From: Marsupella aquatica
Taxonomy: Eukaryota; Marchantiophyta
NCBI GenBank assembly: GCA_973895155.1
Contig: OZ316895.1
Span: forward strand, 10,416,001 to 10,480,000
DNA length: 64,000 bases
Reading direction: 5' to 3'
The notes beneath the pieces were generated by a model, which saw only the letters and a list, made by a program, of their open reading frames with translations, was not told where the DNA came from and searched no databases. Positions 35,040 through 47,557 of this stretch are shown here, one piece after another. How positions within the stretch are numbered: position 1 is the first letter of the stretch; every line of letters begins with the position of its first letter. Made by a program: the position numbers and the translations under genes.

Positions 35040-36781
35040 ACATGCCATTCCTGATTGACACTAAGGAGTGCCAGGGAATGTGCAAGACGCCTTACATTCC
35101 CTCCATGAAATGGGTTTAGGACACTCTCCACAGTACATATGTTTCTCTTTGTCAAATCCAATCCTGCTCAAAAAGGGATTTATGATTGACACAATACTCA
35201 CAAAAATTGAATGCATACACAGCATGTGTTGTGTCGCTAAAGTATTAGGGGGTCTCAAAATTAGGGCCGGGTCATCCTGTCGCGGAATGACCCTCATGTC
35301 GGTAAGTGTGACCGCAGGCTCATTTCACAGACCTGAATTTTGTTGGGTTTTAACTTTTTGACACACCGGGATACTAGTGTTCCGCTCTCCTGTCAAAAAA
35401 CCACACAGTGGCATGTGTGCCCATCGAAAAACCCCGCGGTGACAGTGTGCAGACCTGCCCTGGGGGCTGCCGCACACCTTCACAGCCACGTCCGCCCGAA
35501 CCTAACTCGGACTGCCGGGAAAGAAGCCACAACATATATTTGAGTCTCCCTATTCTAACACCCTCTGAGTACACAAAGGCCATCCGGGCGACTACGTCCA
35601 AGGTAGCGACCCGAGACGGCTTGGCCGGTGAGGCGAAAGTCGGCCCGGGTCTGGTGGCAGGGACTTGGGGGACTCTAAAATAGGGACAGCCCGGTGGTGT
35701 TCTTTGGGACAGGCTCCCCTAGCGCAAAGGATCACGCTGGCCGAAAGGGTCACGAACTGCCCAAATTTACTGGCCAACCTGTAAAGCCCTGCGCCCTTAC
35801 TGTAAAGCATCCAGATTGATGCATTAATGTGCATCCGTTTGCGCTGGATAAAAATTAAAATCAGTCCCTCCTTTTCAATGCTTCAAGTACTGAAGGGTGC
35901 GAAAACAATTATGCCCCAAGGACAAAAAACCGTGCCAAGAGTTCTTTCCCTCGTTTTGTCGAAACATCCATCATTACTCTGCAGATAATTAGTTAATTAC
36001 ATGCCCTGCCAATTATATCAAGGCTCACACATATTTGCTCCAAGTTCATGGGAGTGTAAATTTTTTGCTGAATTCCAATCTCGTATCACTTTCGAAGACG
36101 TCAAAGAATGCGGAGCATCTCCACCAGACCACCAGTAGTTCACGATTGTGGGAAGCTATGGGGATAGCTGCTCTGCACACGATTGTCCCACAATCCTTGA
36201 ATCCGCCCACCAAAGTGAATTCTCAACGTAGCTGTTGATTCTCTGTTTCACTCAACAACCCCACCGAGGCACCGAGTGACAAGTGAAATTGGCGAATTTT
36301 CACATCGATACTCGCGCAAAGATGCCTGCAGAATGTGGCACTTTCCACGTGGTGTGACAGACTTGTTTGCATGGCGGTTGTGCGAGACACCTGGTCAGTT
36401 CAAATGGTCGTCTTCTCATAGCTTGACAAGTCAGTGAGGTCGGAATGATACGGGAATTGTTGGGACTGTAGAACTGACGGTATCTCCTGGACTACTACTG
36501 GTGCGTTCTCTACCAGTCCCCAGCAACCAGAAGCATGCAGCTCAGCAGAGCCGCTCGCTAGGTGAGAAAACCAGGTTGGCACGTACTGATGTGGGAGTGG
36601 GAAAAGGTCATGGAGGATGCCCGAGGAAGGAATGCGCCTTCACCGGGATTGAAGAGGACCTCTCCAATCCCGAATTGATCAATGAGGAAGGAGGAATTTC
36701 AATAGAACTTTTGGATTGAGGTTTGGTGGGGCGGTGCTCCAGCATCGGCAGCGGCAGCAGCAGCAGCCGCAGCTTTGAAAC
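35040..36781. other. Upstream region of the sucrose transporter
   Basis: 35244-35276 and 35667-35697 are similar direct repeats (GGGGG.CTC.AAAAT.AGGG..CCCGG-like) bounding a GC-rich block of about 420 bp, possibly an insertion. 36480-36780 is probably 5' leader and holds an upstream frame ending at 36719, 62 bases before the start codon. Confidence 0.35.
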
Positions 36782-39556
36782 ATGGAGAAGGGAAGGAGGA
36801 AGGTGAAGCACAGAGTGCCACTGAAGGCCTTGGCCCGAGTGGCAAGTGTTGCTGCTGGAGTGCAATTCGGATGGGCACTGCAGCTTTCGTTGTTGACACC
36901 GTATGTGCAGGAGCTCGGAATCCCTCATCAGTATGCCAGTTTGATATGGCTCTGTGGCCCCATCTCTGGCATGTTTGTGCAGCCAATCATCGGCCACTAC
37001 AGTGACGTCTGCACCAGCTCCTATGGAAGACGCCGACCGTTCATCGTTGTGGGAGCTTTCCTCGTTATTGTCTCTGTCTTGACAATTGGGTACTCGGCCG
37101 ATATTGGATACCTGATTGGGGACACTCTTGCGTCCAAGCCTCGGGCCATCATAATCTTCGTGTTTGGGTTCTGGCTTCTGGATTTGGCGAATAACACTCT
37201 GCAAGGTCCCTGCCGTGCATTGCTGGCAGATTACGCAGGTAGAACTCTCATTCCTCCTCTAATATCCCTGGCCTTGGCTTGGATACATAAGTCCTTCAAG
37301 TACTGTGAAGGAATGAGTTGATTAGGATGTTGAACCTTGTGATTTGTGCAGACTGACCATGATGTCTTATTCTATCTATATAGCTTATCACGTTCTGCGT
37401 AAGACAGGCTAGTTGGTACTGTAGGGAGTCTCAGGCAGATGCTGAGGAGATGGGAATGATTACTAGTTGTATGATATGTTGAAACGACATGTTTTGTTGA
37501 ATCTCAAAAGTACCCCATCGCTGATTGCCATTTGTCAAGCAAATTTCGATTGGTGTTGAGGTCTTTCCCCCCCCTGTAGAATGATTCCTTGCGGAATGTT
37601 GTAACTGCTCCAACTACCCCTTACCATGGGTCATGAAATTCGAGAGCAGTCCGTTCATCTCCGTTCATCTGTCTGACAATTTTAGAGTCTATGGTTCAGG
37701 CAAAGATCAAGGACGAACGAGGCGAGCGAATGCATTCTTCTCCCTCTTCATGGCTGTGGGCAACATTTTGGGATTCGCTACGGGTGCTTACGACAATTGG
37801 GGAAAGATCCTTGGTTTCACATTAACCGAGGCTTGTGATAACCCTTGCGCAAACTTGAAGTCTGCCTTCATCTTGGGTATCTTTGTTCTGACCATTACCA
37901 CCATTCTGAGTGTGACCGCCGCCCAAGAGATTCCTTGGAGCCCCGACACAAGCAAATCTCACGCACACGCCAACAATGCCGCTGCTGCCCCTTTGCTGGC
38001 TGACAAGCCTCTGAATGGGCAAAGTGCAGGCGAGGTTTCCAAGGCCGAGGATCCAGAAGATGATGATGAGGATGACGAGCAAGTCTCTGAGGCTCTCTTC
38101 TGGGAGCTAGTTGTCGCACTGAGAGACCTTCCTCGGACAATGTGGTACATCCTTTTGGTTACCGCTCTCACATGGCTGGCGTGGTTCCCTTTCCTTCTCT
38201 TCGATACAGATTGGATGGGCCGTGAAGTGTACCAAGGAGAGCTCACAGGAAACGACACGGATAGGCTCTCTCAATTGTACTATGCTGGAGTTCACATGGG
38301 TTCACTGGGCCTCATGCTGAACTCTGTGGTATTAGGTATCACTTCTTTACTGATTGATGTCATGTGCCGGAAGCTTGGACCGAGCCGAGTTTGGGGTTTG
38401 AGTAATGCTATCTTGGCCGTGTGTTTCGCATGCACTGCCATTATTGCTATGGCTGCGAAAGGGGCATCTCGTCATGAAGGCTATACAGGACCTTCTAATT
38501 TTGTCATTGCTGCGGCACTTGCTGTGTTCGCTGCTCTTGGAGTGCCTCTTGCGGTAAGCTCACCTGTATCTTCAATGAGAGGTTCTGATGAGTTTTCGCC
38601 ATCAATGCAATGCGAGTTCCTGAGGAATGCTTCTCTTTTGCATTCAGTCTACAGTAATTTCAGTGAACAACTAATATACTAAATCAGGTCCATTGATTCC
38701 ATAAACACCAAAAGATACCTAAGGTAGATTGTGAGTTTATTCGCAGTGATCAAGGTACTCCACTGCATCAAAATGAATATTAGTGCTGTTTGCAGTCGGT
38801 TCTTTCACGACTAAACGAAGTTTCTCAATTCGTGAAATCTGTCCAATGTTGTTTGCCAACCTTTTGTCTGTGTCCCCGGTGGTAATGATGCAGGTCACTT
38901 ACAGTGTTCCATATGCACTTACTGCGAGCTATGCAGAAAAGTCTGGAGGAGGACAAGGTACAGTTGCAAAATGTTTAGAGGATTAATGTTAAGTTGTCAC
39001 CTTAATACATTGGGTTTCATACATGTTTGAAGCCATTAGATTGTTACCCTTGTGCTTGCCCTCAGAGTTTACTTGGATTGAGGTGATAAGCGTAGGTTCA
39101 GAGGAAACTGCGCTCAGCTAACTCGGTCCGAAGCTTCTCTTTGGTCTATCATAGTTTCTGTTGGATCTTGATTAATTGGGTTACGAGGTGCTGTGCTGTT
39201 CTTCCACACAATGATCGCGATCACGATCATGGGTAATTGAATGTGAGCACCAAAACAGCTATGATGACAGTTAGTTGAAAAATCATTTCATTTGGTAACT
39301 GAAGCTGTTGCTTGGACTTGCAGGTCTTTCCATGGGCGTGTTGAATCTTGCTGTTGTTATTCCTCAGATGCTCGTATCAATAGGAAGCGGGCCTTTTGAT
39401 GCATTATTTGGCGGAGGGAATTTGCCGTCTTTCATCTTGGGCGCCGTGTCAGCATTAATAGGAGGTATTGCTGCAGTTCTCATCCTTCCACGGCCTCCAC
39501 CTGGCTTCAAATCTAGTGGAGGTTTGAGGCGTACGAGGAGTTCTCCAATTGCGTGA
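36782..39556 (+). CDS. Sucrose/H+ symporter (SUC/SUT, SUT4-like)
   Basis: Twelve-helix major facilitator that moves sucrose with a proton; SUT4-type members are usually in the vacuole membrane. 535 residues. Exons: 36782-37238, 37700-38553, 38894-38957, 39324-39556, with phases 1, 0, 1. The start ATG is preceded directly by an in-frame TGA (36776-36778). Diagnostic stretches: [136 protein letters not shown] and [11 protein letters not shown]. The central cytosolic loop has an unusual acidic run ([10 protein letters not shown], residues about 270-279). The N-terminus is short and basic. Length and motifs are complete for the family; the subclade is my inference. Confidence 0.96.
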
Positions 39557-42500
39557 GTTTGGGATGGATAAGCAGTTGTGAAAGGAAAATTATATGTAGA
39601 TTATTTTGAAAGGTCTGCGGTGAGATGTAGCGATGTGTCAACTCGGCACAGCTATTCATCGTTCGTTCTCTGGTTTTTCGAGAGAGCTTCACATGTATCT
39701 ATCTCTGTATCTTGATTGGAATTTTGGGTTACCAGGAGCTTCTGTTCAAATTTCGAATATTTGGTTGTTTCTAATGCAGTACGTGTGTTAAATTCTTTTG
39801 ATGAACTGTATTTCTGTCCTCGTAGAGATTAAGTTTATATGATATGGGTTTACCCAATATATTAAAACCTTTACTATCCCTGACGTGGAACGCGCGAAGG
39901 GTTGGCTTGGTTGAGAAATCAAATCGTCAAGAAGCTACCCTTAGCAAAAATCGTTTTTCCGAAAAAAATTGAATGCAAATCAACTGTAATCGTTGTTGTC
40001 AATATTGAGACAAGAAATGATGACACCTACTTGGACACTGTGATTGATTCATACTAGGATCTGAATTTCTTGACCTGCCCTGGAAGTGCACATGACCCAT
40101 GGCTCTAATCTTCCTGTCACAGCAACACAAATACACTCTTTTAGGTGAACTTCTACTTGATTGTACTTGATGAAATCGAGGATGTTCTTTCTGGATTTCG
40201 AAGACGAGTGCATATGAAGACAGTGGAAGTCCACAATGATTTTTCAATGCACAAATGCCTGACAACAACAAATGCAAATTACAGTGACTACACAAGAGCT
40301 CCGACTTAGTATGCGTGTGCCTATATCACTCTCAAGAGCGAAGCCCTAAATTCGTATATAAATTGATAGCTTGTTGATGCAAGAGACTTTGGAAGCTATT
40401 CGAATCCTCAAGCTGGAACTCAGATCTGTTTCTCCTTGAACTCTCGGGTAATGCTTCAACTGAAGACGATTTGAGCTGGCCTTAAATACTTTCCTAGGCT
40501 CCGATTTGTCAATTCTCCAACAGTATGAAAGCTTTCATTGATGTTTGACACGTAACCGCCTTTGATGCACTAACTATGTAATCTTAAGATGCTGTCAAAA
40601 AGTTTTGATGCAGGTCAAGACGCAAGTTGACAAGTCAATGCAGCTATACAATAGTAATTATTCGCAAGAACAGCTTGTCTGTGTCAATCCTTGCAATACG
40701 TTTGAATGACTGTACTGTGAAAGTGAACAGACCATAAATGTGTATGTGCGTGGGATTCTACTTCGACCGTGTAACAAGTTAAATAGCTCCGTAAACACAT
40801 TGATAGCCACGTACAGTATCTGTGCTATTGAGGCAGTAAAAAGTGAACACAATTCAAGCATAAAAACATTATTGAACCATGAAGTGTTCAAATATCTTGA
40901 ACGTAACCGAAGTACCCAACTTCATACGTTTTACCTGCGAACGCAAAATTATCAGCCACGACACTCTGCAGTAAAGCTTTGTAGATCTAATGAATAAAAC
41001 TGTAACTCTAAAATAACTTTTAGTAATATTCTATATCTACAGGTGGGACCTGTCCTAGCCCTGAACTGCAACTCATCTACCAATAATGAAGATGGCGACG
41101 ACAATGAAGAGAGTTTGCCGTGCGCTTTGTGCCAGCCATTTAAAACATCTATTTATAGTTTCCATACTAAGGAAATGCATTTGCACGATTGCAAACTCAA
41201 ATAAAAGCTAGCGGAACTGGCACTGTTAATTTTGTACTTGTACAGAGACGACTCAAAGCCAGGAGAGTAGTCAATGTTAGTCTTGGCTAAGCCGGGTGAA
41301 AATAAACCCCCATATGTTAACTTTGATATTTATAACTTCGTCTACAATAGATGGACCCAACTCCATATGTTCATTGCCACCACATTCCGAGCTGTTGACT
41401 ATAATTATGTGATTCAATCAGTTTCCCGTCAGTATTTTGCTCCACAAAGAGGAGTATTCAATCACTTTCCCATTACAGTATTATAAAACTCCTCTCTATG
41501 GATTTTCCTCATAGTTCAAGACCTCATATCTTGTGATGATTTTTCAGCTCTACTTTTATTATTGTCTTCAATAGTATATTCTTTCAATTTTTTGGATTGA
41601 TGTTGGTTTTTACCTAGTGTTCATACAATTTTGTTGTACTAGCGGTAATTCAGCAATCATTCGAGACTCATACTGGTGCGATTGTATACAACAGTAGTTC
41701 ACAGTGTAAATCTTAGAGGTTCATTCCATTTCTAGACCAATTTGACGACTCAGCCATCGTTGATCCAATATCAATACGATTTACTTCAGCCATCGTCCAG
41801 TTGAATGTAGCGTACAGTGACAATACACATTAGGCATGCAATCGTCTTTCTACCCATGGTTTGGCCATTTTAGCTCTACACATCAACAACGCTCTCATTG
41901 CATCTATGTGCCATCCTATGTAGGAAAGCTCAGACAATACTTTTTGATTCATTTTCATTTTCTGTCTAAACAAAGTTTACTGAACTGGAGCTTGAAACAG
42001 TTCCAGAGAATTCTGAAAGTTAGGATGTCAGTGAGTTTGACGACATGCTCAACAGATTCTAGTTTACGATGTATCGGTTCGAAAATAATTCCTGCCCCAT
42101 GATTCATGATTCGTAAGCCCGGCCATTGTCGAAGTCTTTTGAATGAGATGACATGCTGAATTGCTACAATGCCTCTTGCTTCAGATGTCCTGATGTAACT
42201 TAGCTTTGTTTGACGGAAGGTTGATAGACTTGGTCTGTTCTTCAACTCACAAATCTGATCGGCACTGAGGAAGGACCAGACGCGGATGACGAAAGACTGA
42301 ACTTCTTGTTGGGTTTTGCTGACATATTATTCATTCTCCATGTTATCAGTCATCTTAGCTTGAGGCAAAATTTCCATTCTTGAATCAGCTGTACCTCTTC
42401 CCTGAAGCTCTTTACTCTTTGTTTGTATTCACCATGAGTGCAGAAACAAACTCGATTTGTCCCTCCAGAGATTTTGATTGCGTTAGTTTGAAGGCAGATT

Positions 42501-43780
42501 CTCTTAGTGTTTTGCCAAGAGATTTCGGAAGCATTATGATCACCTTTCTTTGACTTGATGAATCAACATTGAGATACTTGGAAAACTACTTCATAACAAG
42601 TGAGCCAAAGCAAACAGAGCCCTAAGGAAGTTCTCGTACTTCAAAGATGGGGGTTTTAGATTTTGCTATGAAAGACAATTGTTCAAGGACCTCCCGACTG
42701 CCTCGACAAAGCCAAAGCCATCACTGTTTGCTGTGTTGCGCTTTCTCTTCCCGAGACTCACAAAGTGTTGAACAAGGATTAAACACCATAGAACATAAAT
42801 CTTTCCCAGCCAATGTGAGTTGCTTCAGTGGAAAATGTCATCCGTAGGTTTTTCAGAAACTTCAGATCATTTGTGCGCTAATAGATCTGCGCATCTGGGT
42901 TGTCTGTGAGCACTGAGTCTTAAAATAGTCTTACAGCTGATTTCATCTTATGTGGCCATGTTTTCGAGAGTTACGTTGTAAAACTCTTTCATTGTATCAA
43001 AGGATGTGGACTTCGTAACCCTTAACACTTTGTTCTCTTATATGTTCGAAGCTAAGATAAGAAGCTATGACAAGAAGAAGAGACGGCTAACAAAATGAAC
43101 TGACACATCAAGATTAATGCCTCTCTCATCGAGCCTGTGTCTGAGGAAGCGGAACTGCTTGACATCTTGCTCAGGACGCTCGGAAACCAAACCGAGCCGG
43201 AAATGAACTTCAATCCACAATGAAATTTGAAGCTTTGGAAACCACCAGGCTCTCAACGGAGCCCCTGTGTTCCGACGATCTACAGCAGTCGCAGCAAGAC
43301 AAGAGAGAAAAAAACCAAAACAAAACAAATCAAAACAAAATAAACAAAACAAAGACGATACAAATGAAACCAGGCAAAACGAAAGAGAAGAGGACGGAAG
43401 GGTTGGCCTGAACAGGTCTATGTTCCGAGAGTGTACACTTTCTTGATCAAGCAAACAACGAAAACCTGATTGTTTTGAGCTACCAGTGAGTTGGGTGGAG
43501 TGGTGCCTCCTCCTGCGAACCTTGATGCATCAGCACTGTGCCTCCTGAGTTGATCCAGTGGTGCAAAAAGTCCACATGAAATTGATCTGTGCGCAACATT
43601 ACAACAGTCCCGTACCACCAGCATCATTCTAGTCTAGCAATAACATGATGATCGATGCACAAATTTCAAGAGTCCCATACCACCAGCATCATTCTAGCAA
43701 TGACATACGAGAAGTGCAGCGCACATGTGGTCTGCGACAATCTGAAGCAAAGCAAGAGATCTTTTAAGAAAAGATGAATG
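39557..43780. other. Gene-poor interval
   Basis: No gene supported. 43300-43395 is an A-rich AAAC/AAAT tract. 43606-43631 and 43671-43696 are copies of AGTCCC.TACCACCAGCATC (period 65). A minus frame at 42245-41955 is open for 96 codons without a recognisable domain. Confidence 0.4.
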
Positions 43781-43785
43781 CGGGA

Positions 43786-43867
43786 CGACGCCTGAGAGAT
43801 TCGAACTCTCGCGGGGAAACCCCATGTACTTAGCAGGCACACGCCTTAACCACTCGGCCAAAGCGTC
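43786..43867 (-). tRNA. tRNA-Ser(GCU)
   Basis: Class II cloverleaf on the minus strand. Acceptor arms GACGCTT and AGGCGTC pair over 7 bp, with discriminator G at 43786. The A box is GGCCGAGTGGTTAAGGCG. The anticodon stem-loop has GCT (TGTGCCTGCTAAGTACA). A long variable arm TGGGGTTTCCCCG follows, then a T arm with GAGAGTTCGAATCTCTC. A TTTT pol III stop lies just downstream (minus strand, about 43775-43772). No intron is present, and CCA is not encoded. Confidence 0.95.
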
Positions 43868-46135
43868 CCGTCACAACGGATGTCTTTTGAGTGGACTCAC
43901 ACCTAATTTATACTTTTCGTAAAACGGAAATCAACGCTCGTGCATAATTGGCGCTTTGTTCTTCGCGGGCTTTTTCGCCAAAAGTGAAAAAGGACAAAAG
44001 CACAACATGCCAACATGGTTTGGAGATTATCCAGCTTAGTTGGCTTTGAATGGGCTCACTGGTTTTAGTGGTTATCCTCAAGGTTGCTCAATACAGCCTA
44101 TATGATTCTGCACTCAGGGCCTTTTCCTTTGGTTTGCACTTGCCACTGCCAAGAGAATTTCGTTGTTTCCACTTGTCATTATTAGAAGGATAGTAAATCT
44201 CACAAGCCAGTGAGGGCCCTAGGGGATCAATATGTCTCCTTCTCCTGTCCCTTAGTTTGTGTTAATTTAAGACCTAATCATGACCTATGTACATCCAAAG
44301 CACAAACAAATACAAGTTATTTGCAAGCAGCAACACAAGAGTTTGAACAAATGTGTGTCTTGGTTGTTCTGGTAATCCCATAGGTGTCAATTTACTTCTT
44401 TACAGGGAAGAACAGGGCCACAGAGGAAACCCAAAGCTCCACTTTATCCTTCAACCAGACAGACTAAACCACTTGACAAACACAGCACATTGCCCACTTC
44501 TCATTCCAAGAAACTCTTACAAAGCTATGATTTCCTCAGCAGAATGTGTCTCAGAGGAATCTTATTTAGAGAGTGCAAATGCCAAACTAGAGTTGGGGTC
44601 TAGGCTTCTAGAGTGAAGCCTCTAGACTATAATTCTATAGCCCAACATGTGGAAAAATACTCATGGGTAATGTATGTAAAATGATGATCATGATTAATTT
44701 TTGTCATTATTTTTATTTATGTTAGAATAATTGGTATTCAAGCTCATTTGCTAAACCCTCATGATATAATTGTGTTTGCTTTGGTGTAAGATTTTTTTAT
44801 CACACAAGCATGGAGATGGGTGCCAAGGATGTGTAAGATTGCATACAAATTAAAGGCGGAGAAACAAGGGAAATGCCTTAACATTTCTGAGTGTTCCTTA
44901 TGGTGCGTAGATCCACATAAAGTCCAGAGGTTATTGTGACCACATGTCACTGGGCATATTAATGTGTGAGGGTCTAGTGTAAATACCGCTTTGGCGATAT
45001 GACAATTGAAAGGTTATTGTCAAAAGTGGTCACGTAGCTTTGGGCACGGGTTAAATTAGATTTCGGAAAAGGTTAGTAATTCCAATCACTTTGGGGATAT
45101 GACGGTAAAATGATTAATAAATGAGTGTTGCAAGAACGGTGACCTCAATGTACTACCAGCCCAGGTAGGACAACTGAGTTTGTAACGTACCAACAGAGCA
45201 GTCAGAGTATTATTATTATTGCTATTCCCGATAGATAAAGTATAAAAGTACCCTCCTGAAATAGCGCAGACAAATAATGTTGATCCCCAATACCGCTCAA
45301 TAAATAATCCTCCTGAGTGAGCGCAGACATTGGATCTGACACTCTTTTGGCTCCTTCTTCCCATGCTCGCTGGATACGGTACCTTTTCGCTACCTCCTCC
45401 TTCGTGCTAATTAATACATTCCCCGAAGCCACTTCAGCCAGGTGTCTCATCAATGAAGCCAGCTTTTTCCCTCCAAAAATGCTCCACATTAATTGTACAC
45501 CTCAAAATTAAACGTCAGAGAACGAGTGTCCCTCTGAACAGGCTGGTGAACTTCTAAGAAGAAGCCTCTGGTAAGCACTTGATTAATCTGCCTCTGGTAT
45601 GCACTTAATTAAAGTGCCACTAGCCATATAAAAGATGGAAGTGTTTCACATTTCACTCCTCCACCGTGCCATTTTGTTTCAAAATTTCAGGGAAAATGAT
45701 ACTGTTAATAGTAAAATCCGGTGAATCCCACCTAGTGGTGGTTTAATGAGTGTTTGCAGTACTTGGAATTTGCATTTAGTGATTAAAGTGCATGGTTATA
45801 GCATATTGCCTTACGTGCCCTCTATCACACTCTTGTGCCTTCCTTGGTAAAATGTATATCCCAGCCCTAAATCGAAAGGACTTTAACCCAGTCCTCATGC
45901 ATCCATAGGACTTGCTGGACACCAAGACCAATTTAAGACTCAACCCAGGCAGTGAACCATCAAAAGCTCTCAGAATACAGAGCACCGCACACTTGAACAC
46001 ACTCGACATTGGGTCTTTCAAAGCACCATTGCTTGACTTGAGGTGCAAAGAAATCAGTAGATTTTACTTTTTGCTAGAACTGATCATCTATTGGATGACT
46101 GTATGAACACTATTTGGACTGAAAATTGTTTGGTA
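43868..46135. other. Intergenic, one unassigned frame
   Basis: 44590-44690 resembles 57525-57620 (TCTAGAGTGAA.CCTCTAGAC, TATGGCC/TAGCCCA, ATGTATGTA), a dispersed repeat. A minus frame 45489-45202 starting MWSIFGGKKLASLMRHLAEV is open for 95 codons; family unknown, possibly chance or decayed. 45560-45610 has a short repeat of CCTCTGGTA.GCACTT.ATTAA. Confidence 0.35.
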
Positions 46136-46136
46136 T

Positions 46137-46138
<2 letters not shown>

Positions 46139-46182
<44 letters not shown>
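46139..46182. repeat. (TC)n microsatellite
   Basis: An uninterrupted CT dinucleotide run of about 44 bases. Confidence 0.9.
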
Positions 46183-46184
<2 letters not shown>

Positions 46185-46961
46185 AGTTACCTACTAAAAG
46201 TCCATCAACACTCAATCCTATATCCTCAAAAATTATTTTCCCACAATCTGCATTAGGGTACTTTTCTTTTAGTCATCTATCAGTTAAAAATGTGAAAAAA
46301 TGCCGTGTTACTGGACTATTACTTATACAAAAATGGCCCCGAATGTGGAAAGAGATATTTAATGGACCCATAAATTGAAATGTCTTATTTAATAAACCCC
46401 ATGAGACCGCATGGGCTTTTGGGTACATTCATTTGAGATCTATAAGGGTCTGGATCACTCATGGGTCACTCATGGGTTCATCAAGAAACACTTTGTATTT
46501 TGGGGCTCCATCAAGTAAATGTCTCCCAAAATGTGCAAAATGGTTGGAAAAGGAAGGGAAAAGCGAGACACCTTGCCATCTCTAGGTTTTGCACTTACAG
46601 AGTGCGCACTTAGAGATGGGTTGCTGTCTCCAATCAATTTCTCTTTGACCAGAACAGTGAACAGTTCCATGGCGTCGCTACAATCATCATGCTGCCACGA
46701 TCGACGGAGTTGAGCTGCCGCTGCTGTGTGAATTTGTTCTCAGCTTCGAAATCGAAATTGCAATTGGGATTTGGAAAGGAGGAGAGCTTCCCGACACAGA
46801 GCACTGTTCAAGTTTTTTGAAAAAGATTCCCAGACCAAATGTAATGGCACAGATACTGGCACGAATGGTGGCAGAAAAAACATCCGGGGCGTTACGTATG
46901 GTGATGATTGTCACGCTGAACCGCGGAAGTTCTCCTGCAATCAATCACGTCAGTCTTCTCC
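46183..46961. other. Intergenic, nothing firm
   Basis: A minus frame 46944-46687 is open and follows a plausible acceptor (TGATTGATTGCAG at about 46948), so it could be a second exon of the 46962-47507 frame. It has no known motif. Confidence 0.3.
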
Positions 46962-47507
46962 TCATCCACATCCGTCGACTGAGGACACTATGCTCGATTT
47001 CCGAATCAAATGAAAAGGATGGATTCGTGAATAATGTGGAGGCTTTTGTGTAACGAAGGTTTCGTGAGACCTCTCGGACTCTCGTCGTTGCTGTCTCACA
47101 TTCATCAGATTCCTGATCGAGGAGTAGTGCTTCATATTGCGAAGATCGTGAGATATTGAGCTTGACTCACGCGCACGATCAGATTCACTGCTGCCTCGAT
47201 CTTCTGTGGTGGATGTGCGAATCATAGTTTCCACTTTAGCTGCTGAGGTGGCTGTGGCTGTTGCTGTTGGAATTGACGGGAGCAACGGAGCTTTTCTTGT
47301 AGTCATGCGATGCTCAGCTGCGGCACAGGGCGATGACTTGAGGAGCGCAAGGCGTTTTGCCCATGGGATCCGGGAGACCTGCAGCACGTCGTCGTCGTCG
47401 TCGTCGCTGCGGCTGCAGTTCTGCTGCAGCTGGAGGTGCACCGCTACTGTTGCTGTGTAGACTTCGAAGCGGACCTTCCGACCGTCTCTGTTAGACTTTC
47501 CCGACGA
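46962..47507 (-). CDS. Hypothetical open frame, divergent from the zinc-module gene
   Basis: Open for about 180 codons on the minus strand from a stop at about 47510 down to 46962. It has no ATG until MTTRKAPLL, so an upstream exon or a chance frame is possible. The product would have a run of six Asp (encoded by the GTC repeat at 47389-47406 on the plus strand), a Ser/Arg-rich middle and a basic end. The trinucleotide repeat inflates its length. No family is recognised. Confidence 0.22.
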   Translation of the reverse strand, partial: SSGKSNRDGRKVRFEVYTATVAVHLQLQQNCSRSDDDDDDVLQVSRIPWAKRLALLKSSPCAAAEHRMTTRKAPLLPSIPTATATATSAAKVETMIRTSTTEDRGSSESDRARESSSISHDLRNMKHYSSIRNLMNVRQQRRESERSHETFVTQKPPHYSRIHPFHLIRKSSIVSSVDGCG

Positions 47508-47557
47508 TTAACTTCCAATACTCTTTCTAGCTAGCTGGACTGCAAAGAGACTTGGCA

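Noticed and set aside
36608-37204. 198-codon minus frame opposite the sucrose transporter
   Set aside because: Antisense shadow of the transporter first exon, which is secure by family match.
43065-43454. Hydrophobic 129-codon minus frame (FCLFCFDLFCFGFF)
   Set aside because: Product of an A-rich AAAC/AAAT tract read on the opposite strand.
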